Assembly (NCBI GenBank): GCA_013397115.1
Contig: VWZW01005387.1
Span: 1,441,381-1,505,380 of the forward strand
Source of the DNA: Edolisoma coerulescens
Lineage: Eukaryota > Chordata > Aves > Passeriformes > Campephagidae
Length of the DNA: 64,000 nucleotides
Direction: 5' to 3'
Made by a program: the position numbers and the translations under genes. This document shows positions 1 through 45,438 of the stretch, in pieces. Positions within the stretch are counted from its first letter, which is position 1. Every line of letters starts with the position of its first letter. Under the pieces are notes generated by a model. That model was not told the origin of the DNA, did no database searches, and saw only the letters and a list, made by a program, of their open reading frames with translations.

Positions 1-350
1 GTGCCCTATTTTCCCTTGCCTATACCTGCTAAGCTGGTTGCATTGCATGTTGTACCTATTAGGTCCAGAAAGGCCCAAAACCTGGAAAGCAAAGCTGTTA
101 TGCATTAAGCTCACTGCTTTGCTCTTTGTGAGGAATCTAGTGTCATTTAGTATATTAACTAACAAGCTGCTAGTTAATATAATTGTTTATGAGACCAAAA
201 TCTAGCCAAGTGAAAGTTTTACATTGGCTTCCTTCTGATCCAAAGCCAAACTACTCTGTTTTCTGAAACAAGTATCAAAGTATAGTATATATATATCAAA
301 GTAATATGCTGCTAGTCCTCTTCTAAAGCTTTTTGCCTGTCTCTATGCAG

Positions 351-484
351 CTGATCCAAATTTCTACAGCAAAAATTTGCTCTTTTTGGGGAAAACATAC
401 TTGAAGTTAAACAATAAGAAGATGGCTCTTCTATGGTTAAGCAAAGCAAAGGAGTATCCTGCACAGACAGAGGAGGACAAACAG
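351..484 (+). CDS. RMDN1: RMDN1 penultimate coding exon
   Basis: Internal exon of regulator of microtubule dynamics 1 (FAM82B), a TPR-like protein linked to microtubules and mitochondria. A pyrimidine-rich tract ending in AG lies just before 351, and a GT donor follows at 485. After two bases of a split codon, 44 codons read through DPNFYSKNLLFLGKTYLKLN and end in a KAKEYPAQTEEDKQ segment. This closely matches the human RMDN1 C-terminal region as I recall it (DPNFYSKNLLLLGKTYLKL; KAKDYPAHTEEDKQ). The exon begins in phase 2 and ends on a codon boundary. The rest of the gene lies left of the window. The antisense reading across 312-545 is a shadow of this exon. Confidence 0.9.
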
Positions 485-2512
485 GTAGGAAGTTAAGAAC
501 TATAATTGTACAATCATATATTGTACCCAACATGTATGACATCATGGCAGTGGAATGTTCTATAAAATTAACTCAGAGGAAATTATAGTTCAGCACCTAT
601 AATTCAGAATCACATCAACACCAATAAATTCTGGTATGTTACCAGCCACCTCTGAAAACAGCGATTGGAAATAATTCTGTTTTATTCATAGGAGAGAACC
701 GTTACCCTTTCTTCTTCATGGTAGTTTCATAGTGCTAACAGCAGCCCAGCCTTAGCTGTGTTGCTGAAGTTCAGGCAGGCACCTGCACTAGCTGGTTTCT
801 ATGTGAACACAGATTCACCTTTCATATGCCTGAAAAGGGTAAGGTAGGAATCACATTTTGGAATAGCTAACAATCATGTGAACGCAAGGAAATAAAAAAC
901 ACAGATGTACCAAAACCTTAACATTGCAGTCCTTTCTAGGCCCCTAGGGAGAGAATCAGACAATCTGAGTAAGACAAATTAAGGTAATGTATCTTCAACA
1001 GCAAATCTAGCAAATGCTAGATAACATGAGTCACTATTACCCTTTGAAACTGCTCAGAAGGATTCTAGTTTGGAGGGTAGGCATGTGCTTCCTACATAAT
1101 CATTCAAAGTACTTCCAGGAGAGGTAATCCATTAGATTTGTTCATACCTGGTAATGCATTCAGTATAAACCAAAGCAACTGCAGTTACCTTTCATAAACA
1201 ATCCTGTTAACATCAGGACTAACAAAGCCTCATCTCCAATTCATTTTTCTTATGGTTGATTTACCTCCATTTCATTTAGCATTAAGCTCCAGTTGAGATG
1301 CACATTCTGAATGTCCATACAACACTCTGAATGTCCTAATTGTAAGAAATACTTTTGGTAGGATTTTGCATTTCACACCTCAGAAAAAACACTACTGAGG
1401 CAGTGTTTCAGAATCCCTCTGTAGATTCTCTAGTCAGCCTCAAACTGTTTCTTCCAAAAGTGAGTTCCTTTACTAACATATTTCATTGGAAATATGAGTG
1501 TTACATTGTTCCAGTGCCTCGCAAAATGTTTAGGAATGTAATACCCTAAAGCAGTAGTGGTCTCAGGTGTGTATGAAATTGGTCAGTTCTTCTGACAGTT
1601 ACTAGTAGCTGGAGGCACACGTTAAACCAGTGATCCCAAAAACTTGTATTTCATTAGGAACCATACCAAAAGTATAGTCAGGAGTGAATTCTGTGCAGTA
1701 GCCAAGTTGTTAAACCGCTGATCTGCTTCAGCTACACGTGGCGTCCTGGTACAAACATCTATTTGCTAATCTCTTAGACAGGTGCAGAGCTGCTGAACTG
1801 AGGTGGCACTCTCCCCATTCTCTGGGTGAATGTGCAAAATGCAAAATTCATTGGGAACTGGACTTGATAGTCCACTATGAAGGAAACTGGCCTGTGCAAA
1901 GACATTTGTTACTGCAGATACTCAGAGCTATCTGGCGTACATTGTCTGCATGGCTTGCTATGTCAATACCAGAAGTTTGTTGGGTTGGAGGTTTTTTTGT
2001 GGTTTGAGGAGGGAGGAGAGGGTGTTAGGAATTTTTTGCTGTTTTGTTTGGTTTGTTTTTGGGGGGTGTTTTAATATGAATGTTAGAGATCATATTAAAA
2101 TTTTATTAGGTTTTAACCAGAAACCTTAGTAAAACAGAGCCTCAGAAATGGTCTCGCACTTCTTAGTCACTGTTCAGTGTGTTAAAAACCCTAGCTTGTT
2201 TGGGTATGGTCAGAGGACAACTTCCTGCAAGCTACTATTGGACTGCAGCAAATCAAGAGCTAGTATCTGTATTCAACACAAATAAACTTCATTGATATAG
2301 TAAGCGAATTACACTGAAGACACTGGCTTAAGTGTTCTATTCCTATTCATGTTTCAAGTATTGAGCATCTTGAACCACAGAAGAAAAATGACTACTCCTA
2401 GGAGTGTTCTGAATTTACACAACTGCAGTGAAACATTTAGGTGCTCATGTCTAGTTTTGCTAGAAGAGCCTGTAACTACCTGGCCCTGTTATGTTACATT
2501 TATTTCTTTCAG
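485..2512 (+). other. RMDN1 last intron
   Basis: GT donor at 485 and AG acceptor at 2511-2512. The interior is ordinary AT-rich sequence. Short open stretches at 1355-1549, 1738-2007 and 1877-2074 show no recognisable domain. A G/T-rich block around 1975-2070 is followed by a perfect 11-bp inverted repeat at 2069-2100. Nothing else is recognisable. Confidence 0.75.
2069..2100. repeat. Perfect 11-bp inverted repeat with 10-nt spacer
   Basis: The arm TTTTAATATGA at 2069-2079 is the exact reverse complement of 2090-2100, separated by 10 nt. It could fold into a hairpin or a cruciform. It lies in the last RMDN1 intron just after a G/T-rich run. No miRNA-like stem length is reached. Confidence 0.7.
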
Positions 2513-2551
2513 GTACAGAAGGAAGCTTTGGAGCTGCTTAATTCTATATAA
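2513..2551 (+). CDS. RMDN1: RMDN1 last coding exon (C-terminal 12 residues and stop)
   Basis: A strong acceptor (TTTATTTCTTTCAG) precedes this exon. It reads V-Q-K-E-A-L-E-L-L-N-S-I and stops with TAA at 2549-2551. Its phase fits the donor at 484. The recalled human tail has an IQTEAAQLL-type segment and then a few more residues, so the bird protein ends about four residues earlier. The helix matches the amphipathic end of the last TPR-like repeat. The 2 kb intron between the two exons (485-2512) contains no other recognisable gene. Confidence 0.88.
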   Translation, partial: VQKEALELLNSI

Positions 2552-2640
2552 GAAGAAACAAGATAATGGGAATTCAGTGCCTCAGGTTTCAGCAGCATAG
2601 GAAAAGGCCCCAAATACTACTTTGGTTTATTGAAGCTGTT

Positions 2641-2646
2641 AATAAA
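2641..2646 (+). terminator. RMDN1 candidate polyadenylation signal
   Basis: A canonical AATAAA lies 90 nt after the RMDN1 stop codon. A T/G-rich stretch (TCTGTCTCCCTCTGGTTTCTG) begins about 25 nt downstream, as expected of a downstream element. This would give a very short 3'UTR. Further AATAAA-like motifs occur near 3052 and could serve a longer form. Confidence 0.5.
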
Positions 2647-2659
2647 AGTACAGCCCAGA

Positions 2660-4880
2660 CCTTCTGTCTCCCTCTGGTTTCTGTTAAACTCTGAACTGGA
2701 AGATCTGTTTCATTATGTGATCCTGTCTGTTGATTTACATGGGAATGAAGGGGGCTTCATTCACAAGCAGGGTCTATAGTTAGACAGAAAATGCTGGGAG
2801 AGTGATTGCATGGGTTTTTAATTAAGATTTTTACACTTTTAAACTACAAGTTATTCATGAGGAATAATAAGAAACATGAGTTTAAAGAAAGGAGGGACAG
2901 GGTCGTGACATAACTATAATCCTGCAATTTTTTCTACAGTGTTTTCCTGTGAGGTTCAATGGCCTTCAAGAGTAATAGATGCTCCTACAGATTTATCATT
3001 AAGGCTGCACCATCTTAATTCCAATACTCTTAAATGCAGTATTGTGGTTTAAAATAAAAAATGAAGGGAAAAAACCAGTAGGGAACATCTAAGAAAATCC
3101 CTTTATGGGTGATAACAGCATGTGCAGTGAGAAGCTTTCTGATGATTTAGTGGCTGTACATGTTTGCTGGGCACACACTTTATTCTAGACTGTGACCACA
3201 GGAGGAATATGCGCCCCCAGTACATCAGAAAGGAACTACTGTGTGGAAGCCTATGCATTTCTGTTTGTATACATTAAACTTTCTTCTTGGTCTTTCTACT
3301 GTGTTGTCAGGAATTTTCACCAGAAATACAAAGTAACCTAAGTTAGGTATCCAGCCAAACTATATATTCCAATTACCCAAGAGAAAAAGAGGACCAAATA
3401 ATGAAAAAATGGTAGGCAATCAATGACATGTGGTGTTGTCAGTACAACAGTCTAGAAAAAAATTATTTGCTTTACTGGTGTTTGGGTTTTAGGAGTTACC
3501 CTTTTGTTTTCCTTTTCTCTTAAAGAATTTTTCCCATATTGGCAGCTAGGAGACAAATCACTGAGTACTTAAGAGAGACAAAAGGACCTGGCCACAGGAA
3601 GGGAGGGTCTGTGAGTGGCCTCTTTTTTTTTTACTCGAGGTGGGGTGCGGAGCCTGGCGCGGTGCTCTCTGGGCGTTTGGGGGGAGAGGGAAGCCACGCT
3701 TCTGGGGGAGAACCCACCACTGNNNNNNNNNNNNNNNNNNNNNNNNNNNNNNNNNNNNNNNNNNNNNNNNNNNNNNNNNNNNNNNNNNNNNNNNNNNNNN
3801 NNNNNNNNNNNNNNNNNNNNNNNNNNNNNNNNNNNNNNNNNNNNNNNNNNNNNNNNNNNAGTAAAGAACTGTTATTCCTATTCCTCATATCTTTGCCTGA
3901 AAGCCCTTAATTCCAAAATTATAATAATTCGGAGGGAAAGGGGGTTTCATTCTCCATTCCAAGAGAGGCTCCTGCCTTCCTTAGCAGACACCTGTCTTTC
4001 AAACCGAGACAACTGGGAAAGGGTATTGCAGTATATAGGAGGAAGATGAAGAACAGCATAAATTGCTTAGACTTACAAACCAAGCCTGAGCTAAGTTAGT
4101 AGTAAAAATTCACAATTGAGAGAGAATCTGGGGCTTGAATTGAAGCCTGATGTCACAAACTACAGTTAAAATAGGGGTTTCTAACTACCATAAAGTAATT
4201 ATTATTTTTCTATTAGTAAAGCATCAAAATGAAGTCCTGTGCATCGCAGTGGCTCAGGGTGGATGATACAGTGTTTGAGAATTTTCTGCATTCATATTCT
4301 ACAAAAACATCTGCATTGAGTTGCTTCTAGTATCTTTGTGGCAGAGGCACCTTTACTTAGGTGCCTTTTCTGCTGCTGCACAAAGGAAAAATAGCCAGGT
4401 ACTGAGTAACAGCTGTGGAGCGTGAAGTGAAGAGCAGCTGAGCTGCAGGAAGAAACAAAACCCATGAACTACACACCAGCTCCTTCAAGAACCTCACTGG
4501 TTCCCTGGTCATCTGATCTCCAGCCATTGCTGCCTTCCCTCTTTTTGCCGTCTTACTCACTCCCCCCAAATACAGGTGAAATACGGGGAATTCAAACGGG
4601 AAAAGAAAAAATTACAACATAGTCTCACTGAAATTCCCAGAAAGTTCAAGTACTGTACACAGATGCACACAGGTATATTAATAATGCTTTTTTTTCCTCT
4701 GGAGCCATTCTTTCAGTCAGTCCCTTGGCACCAATTCATAGATCATACACCTGTACAGAAAGCTACTGAGTTTGTTTTTTCTTGCTTACTAATCCTTACC
4801 CCCAGGAAAAAATACTTCAGTTATGAGACAGCTAAAGTTACCAAAAAAATAAAACAATTACATTCTTGTGATGTGCTGTC
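2660..4880. other. Intergenic region between convergent RMDN1 and WWP1 ends
   Basis: Between the likely RMDN1 poly(A) site and the most distal WWP1 poly(A) candidate there is no supported gene. The interval holds an assembly gap at 3723-3859. A GC-rich block of about 90 bp with several G-runs lies on its left (3635-3722). The remainder is AT-rich unique-looking sequence. Open readings crossing the gap consist mostly of X and are not evidence of coding. Confidence 0.6.
3723..3859. other. Assembly gap (137 N)
   Basis: An unbroken run of N. The left flank is abruptly GC-rich and G-run-rich, while the right flank returns at once to AT-rich sequence. This suggests that the missing bases are GC-rich or structured DNA that sequenced poorly. 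Confidence 0.98.
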
Positions 4881-4883
4881 TTT

Positions 4884-4889
4884 TTTATT
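4884..4889 (-). terminator. WWP1 distal polyadenylation signal candidate
   Basis: On the minus strand this is AATAAA, followed some 25-40 nt downstream by a T-rich tract containing GTTTTATTTTTTT. Use of this site would give a WWP1 3'UTR of about 2.1 kb. It is one of several candidates and there is no transcript evidence. Confidence 0.3.
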
Positions 4890-6146
4890 ATTTTGTTCAG
4901 TTACTCACAGATTCACAAAATTCAGCAGTTGGTAGTGGGTCACCAAGTCATTCATTAGTGCAAATTCATTAACTGTGACATGTAGCCCTCGTCTTTTAGG
5001 CAAGTGACACACACTCCTGGTGCCTGGCCTTTGATCTTCTTGGTTTGTTTTCTTAAACTTCCTCCAGTCTAACCAGCATAAGTGATAATTTAAGTGGATT
5101 TGCACTTCAAATGAATTCAGTGCTATATAAAAATGGTTTTGCAGAAGATATTTGGTGGTGTATGAAAAACCCTCAAAGTGGTGGGGATTTTTTAAGGTCT
5201 TACAGAAAAGTTCATGTAAGACAGCAGTCTGTTGGGCCCGCTGCACCACTGCTGTGACCAGAGCTCTGTACAGGTACAGCTCCAGTGTAAGCTGTGCAAA
5301 TTGAGTACAAAGCCTTGAGACAATCCAGTATGTAGAAAAATAAAATTTCTGGCAGAATTCGGCTGCTGTATTGGAAAGATACATGAACAGATAAAGCTAT
5401 TTTTTTCCGCATGTACACTTTTAACAGTGCAATATGATATGTTAACACAAGTGTGTTGAATCGTATTCTAAAATCATTTTCATGTGTGTACAAAATTCTG
5501 TGTAATTTAAATGTAATGGAATTTACAGATAATATTTAAAGCGTATTACAAATGGTGATTTAAAACGTTTTTACTCTATAATAAGGAAGCAAAGTTTGCT
5601 AAAAAGTAGCATTTAATATAATTCACATGAATAAGGTGTTAAATTTTAGTATTTTTTAAAACACATCTTTGCAGTTCAGCAAATATATGCCAATAAAATG
5701 CCAATAAAACTAATTTTAAAATGCTTTTATATTATTGTGCACTTAGGACAAACCTGACCGACATAAAAGGATGACAGGTTTTAGATGTACTACATTCAAG
5801 TACATCTAAATTTCTGTAAGAACTTTAGAGAAATGAGAGCATTTAATACTAAGTAATATTTTTATCTGTGCAAAGCTTAAGTAACTTTCATTTTATTTGA
5901 GTTTACTAGATCCAGTATCTGAAACTGAACATGAACACAGAAAGCAGCAAAATTCACATTACCTTTTGTATACCCTTATAGCTCAGTTTACATTAATATA
6001 ACTCTACAAAGTTATAAAAAGGTAAAAAGGACATCATGGATTGAAAAGGGAAACCAAATAAACAAAAACAACCAAAAAAACAAAACCAAAAAAAACAATA
6101 GCCTGCAAGACACCAGACCAAGAAGAGAATGGGTAATATTTTCTCT

Positions 6147-6152
6147 TTTATT
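6147..6152 (-). terminator. WWP1 proximal polyadenylation signal candidate
   Basis: A minus-strand AATAAA lies about 0.8 kb after the WWP1 stop. Within about 35-95 nt downstream the minus strand becomes strongly G/T-rich (TGTTTTTTTTGGTTTTG and similar, about 6058-6100). That is the best downstream element near any candidate here. Another AATAAA at 6916-6921 lies too close to the stop to be likely. One at 5892-5897 lacks a G/T-rich element. Confidence 0.42.
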
Positions 6153-6954
6153 ATTTTTTCTTTGAAGATTACCTAACATCCTCGTGGTAATAACCCAAGG
6201 TACTATGTAAACAAATTTCAATGCTGCTCGAATTAAAATACTCTGTTCAGCTCCTGCAGTTAAGTCAGAACAGTGGCACCAATTCCTTTCAACATTAAAT
6301 CACATTCATCTCATTGTACATGACTCTTGTGCAAGTAGTAAAGGCTTTAATCATGACCTTGGCTACATCAGTAGGGAGGGATATATCAGCTATTTATGTA
6401 TTTAAAAAAATTAAACTGACAGAACAACAGATTCTGTCATCTCAAATACCAGCAGCATCTTTCTACATATTTAGGATACGTTTGGCCTAAGCCTTTAACA
6501 CCTTTTAGAACAGCCATGCAGTAAAACAAACTTGGAGATGTTTCTTAAGAGAACACTGAGCAGTTTAAACATTTTTCTGAATGATAAAGCCAAGATAAAG
6601 CAAATCCAGGCCCTTTCAAATGGCTGCAACTTTTCATACACTTAAAGCTCTATAAAACTAGAGCCCATTAGTATATATATTTATATTTTTTTATATATAT
6701 TTTTTAAATAAGTCTCTTGTCTGCTTTCAAAATTTATGGAGGGGGTTTTCTGGTCTTTTGAAAGGGCAATAAATAAAAGTAGAAAAGGCTGAACTGTTTT
6801 GCATATATTTGTGGAAGAACGGAGAACAATTAAACTTTTAGAGTTCCAGAAAGATCACTGTACAGAACAAAAAGCTTATATACAATTAAGTGTGCAATTT
6901 TAGTTGGCTGGGCCTTTTATTATGCAAGAGATCCTTTTTGACTAGAAGCCACTT

Positions 6955-41852
<34,898 letters not shown>

Positions 41853-41873
41853 GTCAGAGGTTTAGGCTTCAGC
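41853..41873 (-). other. WWP1: WWP1 5'UTR part of the ATG exon
   Basis: Twenty-one untranslated bases between the AG acceptor (T-rich tract just before) and the ATG. They contain an in-frame TAA, so translation cannot start further upstream in this exon. An acceptor here means that at least one noncoding exon lies upstream. Confidence 0.85.
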
Positions 41874-42919
41874 CTAAAAAAAGCAAACAGGTAACTTATT
41901 AAAAAGTACTTATCTCTGCATGTTAGGTACAGCTACTAAATAAAATATTCAACTAATCAAGAAGTTACCAAATATTATTTAGGTACAGCAGAACATATTA
42001 TTTCATAGCAGCAGTTATAAAAAGAAATCACTTTGGAAATTTGTCCCACGTTACACCTCTGAGGATGCCAAGACACTTCAGTAACATACATATTTACGTA
42101 GTTTAGAACAACTGTGTAAGTCAAGAATAGAAATTCAGCTGTGATATATCAATAATTCTCTCTAGGAGACACACTTGTGGTCTGATTTCAGATAAGCTGA
42201 GCACCAACAACGTCAAATGAACAAAATGTTTGAAATATTTACATGTTTGAAAATCACACTGTCGCCAGAACAATACAGCAGTAATGAGAGCAATTCAGAC
42301 AAAATTTATCGGACAATTTGCATTCTATCCCTAGATTTGCCACCAGCTTTCTGCCCCACTGTTGCCCACCCACAAATCACTTCCCTCACCTACTGAGACT
42401 GTAAGCACTCTACAAGGACCACCTCACCTGACCTACCACTCAGCAACTAAAACTGTTCATGTCAGACCCCAGCTGGGGCATTCCAGCACTTACATGCGCA
42501 GACAGCATCACTCCTGTCCTCCTGAATTACTACACCAGAAACATATCTAGAAGTAAAATATTCTGTTTCTATCAGACAACTACTTTACATCAGGAAAGAA
42601 TATATACCTGAATATATATAAATTCCCTGATCTGGATGAACTTCCATGTTTCTGTGAACACAACTGGTTTCAATAACAATATGGGAACAGCTGTCACCAA
42701 ACCTTTTTGATCATGCACCTCTACAAGTAAAAAAAATTTGAGTACATACCCCCAATATGTGTATTTATTTATAAATCATATATATGTACTGCCGTACTAA
42801 TACATTCTGTATATATTACAACATATAAAACCAGAAATTAGAAGGATGAGACAAAGATGGAATAAACAGTATTTTTAAAGAATTTTTAATGGTAAAACAC
42901 CCTTTTGCTCTAATTAATT

Positions 42920-44802
42920 TTTTTTTTGTGAGAGCCATGTGATTGAATATGCCTCAGCATTTTTTAAAATGTTGGCTTAATAATTTGTAATCACTCTGTA
43001 ATACAGTGATTTGAAGGTCTAGTTTTAAATTCAGTTTATTGGCTGTCATAGCTAGAAAACACAATTTACAAAGATATGTACATCCAAATCAAAGTGCATC
43101 ACTGGCTACACTTTCTAAATCATGACATTCATTTTGCATCTCCATCCACTAATTACAAAAAGGGGTTTTTTTGAAATTTGGGCAGTAAATGTCCATCTTC
43201 CCTGATATCAATCACTTGTTATTACAAACCAATGGAAGGTGTTGCGTTTTTATACTTTTAACAGATTTTCAGATTCTGAAACTCTTAATTGGGAGGACTT
43301 TTAAGCAGATAAGGAAATTCTGCTTCCAAGTTTAAGTGTACAAATATGGGAGGTTTTACAGATGACACACATCTTTTCTGGCAACAAAAATCACATAAGG
43401 AAACATTTCAAAATGTCCATTTTCAAAATGCTCTCTCCATAGCATCAGTTTACTTCAAAAAGCAGTAGGTTTCTTGCTTGTTAATATATCATCTTCACCT
43501 TCAAGGGAAGGTGTCTTAAGTGGCTTTACTTTTTTGAAAATAACTGATAGTCAGCATACTGCTGACTGTTCATCACCGAACAGGTCAGGAAATTCATAGC
43601 ACTTGTCTTTTGGTGAGATAAAACATGTAATTACTCTTCAAGTTTTACAACTCTTCTAAGCACTTTGCCATGATAACTAGCGAACCTCTGCACAGTAAAA
43701 AAGATCTCCCTGGTCACACCCAGTGTCATTACAGATTATTTTAAATACTATTTAAAGGTTTTGTTTTCATACAACGAACCACAATAATGACATCCTGCAG
43801 CACTCTGTGCACTTACGGCTCCAACTTCCTTGTTGCTCGCCTATGCATGATGCAGTGAATGAATTCTGCATGTGGTGCTCACCTTGTAACCTTAGCACAG
43901 AACCTTTTTTACTTTGGTCAAATCAGCTACTCCATCTGTGGTTACTTTTGTACAGTTTTTTCCATTTAAAAATAAACGCTGTTATTAAAGAAGACACTGT
44001 TTAGAATTTATGGTTAAGAATGTCTCTTGTCTGCTACATCTTTCCCTAGTGATGCAGTTCTTTGTGAATTTCATTATGGACACAGATCTGGCAATTACTG
44101 TAAGTCTAGCCACACCACAAACACCTATACTTTCATCCAGCTGTCTGTACAGCAAGCCACTATGTAATTTTGTCTAATACTTGTTTCTTCAGAACTTTGG
44201 CAATGTTTTCCAGACATCTTCCAATAGTATCTGCTGACAAAAGAATGTGTTTTAGTTTGTCACCACATTGTTTACCATGTATTATTTCAGACATTTTTAC
44301 TACTGCAGGAAGATGAAGGGTTTCCCCGACAGTATCTGTGTCTTCTGCTACTGAGAAATCTCAAAAGAGGCTTCTAATGATCTATCACTAAGTTTAGTGA
44401 AATCTTGTGAAGTCTTGGATTGAGTAAAACATGACTTTAATATTGCAGAAAAAAAATTGTAGATGTTTGTCTTCATGTTCTGGGTGCTTAGTTTTTAAAT
44501 GCCTTGCTAATTGTGATGGCTTCATACTATCATTAGCTGATACCACAAGAAACAATGTTCATCATTTCCCATAGTGGATGTACATCCGTATTTGAAATAC
44601 CCTTCTTGATAAACCAAATTGTTTTGGCTGACTTCTTGTCAGATCTAATTGCCAATGGTTTTATCTCATAATACATCCAACCAAGAGCTTATGCTAGAAG
44701 TAGAAGAAGCATCAGCTCTGCCATGTTCTTATTATTCACATTATTAGTACTATCTCCAATCCATGGTCTCTTTGCAGGATTTTTTTTAAGCCACTTGCCC
44801 AT
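42920..44802 (-). pseudogene. Decayed hAT-superfamily transposase (BED finger to hATC)
   Basis: Reading the minus strand across several frames gives the order of a hAT transposase. A start-like ATG at 44800-44802 opens MGKWLKKNPAKR. A BED-finger end follows, SMKPSQLARHLKTKHPEHED (about 44470-44530), then VGETLHLPAVVKMSEIIHGK and ADTIGRCLENIAKVLKKQ. A first catalytic-Asp block QLDESIGVCGVARL (D at 44135-44137) and a second, TTDGVADLTK (D at 43934-43936), come next. After these are FIHCIMHRRATRKLEP, DVIIVVRCMKTKPLNS, and a C-terminal hATC dimerisation stretch near 43050-42940 (CFLAMTANKLNLKLDLQ). Frameshifts (for example near 44360) and stops (for example after KLEP near 43820) break it, so it is an inactive fossil. 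It resembles the Buster/Charlie group that gave rise to ZBED5 and SCAND3-like genes; the subgroup is not certain. Terminal inverted repeats were not found. Confidence 0.8.
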
Positions 44803-45410
44803 TTTGTGAGGGTTTGTTTAGTAAAAACTAAACATTATAATCCGTAAATCCTCTTAACTGGGCACAAGTAAACTGCATCCATTACAATACACTGGAAGCA
44901 AATGAACAAAGGTGCTATTGTGACCCCATCATACCGCGGATCTGTCTTCAAGACACCTCACGAACCAAACGTGACACAGGACCATCCAACACACAGACCT
45001 ACAGAGGGTGCCAGTGTCAATATGTATACTAAAAAAAGCTTAATTCCTTTCTTATTTTTCAGGTAAAATATAAGTCCTAGATTTTCTTCCCACATTTCAC
45101 TGGATGGTCTTCTACACCTGACTTTGGAGGCCACTGCTATGGAAAACATCATAAAAGCAAGACATTTAAACAATTCTGAGGCAAATAAATTCAAATTCTT
45201 CACAAGAAACCAAGATCAGCAATCTAGTTCTAAACATACACTAAAAAACTAGTTTAGGCATAGTTTTCTAATTGACAAATTATGATTGTTTCTTTCCACC
45301 AACTGTTTAACCCGCTCAGATCAAAAATGCTAGGGGGTTTTGGTTTTTATTTGGTTGGTTGGATGGGTTTTGTGCTTTTTTTAACTTTACATCATGGACA
45401 CACAAAGCAA

Positions 45411-45438
45411 AATAAATACAGAAATAAATAAATAAATA
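45411..45438. repeat. (AAAT)n microsatellite
   Basis: An imperfect AAATACAG unit followed by three to four AAAT units, in the long WWP1 5' intron just beyond the hAT fossil. Confidence 0.85.

Larger units (their letters stand above)
4880..6954 (-). other. WWP1: WWP1 3'UTR and flanking region
   Basis: Region 3' of the WWP1 TAG. It is AT-rich with no gene on either strand. It carries at least three minus-strand AATAAA signals (4884, 5892, 6147) and A-rich runs on the plus strand near 6058-6100. Where the transcript ends cannot be fixed from sequence alone. The short antisense and sense open readings at 4905-5493 and 6012-6221 have no recognisable domain. Confidence 0.5.

Noticed and set aside
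3539..4049. Open readings of 74-144 codons on both strands across the N-run
   Set aside because: Most of their length is X from the assembly gap; the flanks show no domain.
4905..5493. 159-codon and 93-codon minus-strand open readings in the WWP1 3' region
   Set aside because: They overlap each other in different frames, have no recognisable domain, and lie where the 3'UTR is expected.
44958..45203. 81-codon minus-strand open reading just upstream of the hAT fossil
   Set aside because: Does not match hAT N-terminal sequence and has no domain; the fossil starts more convincingly at 44802.
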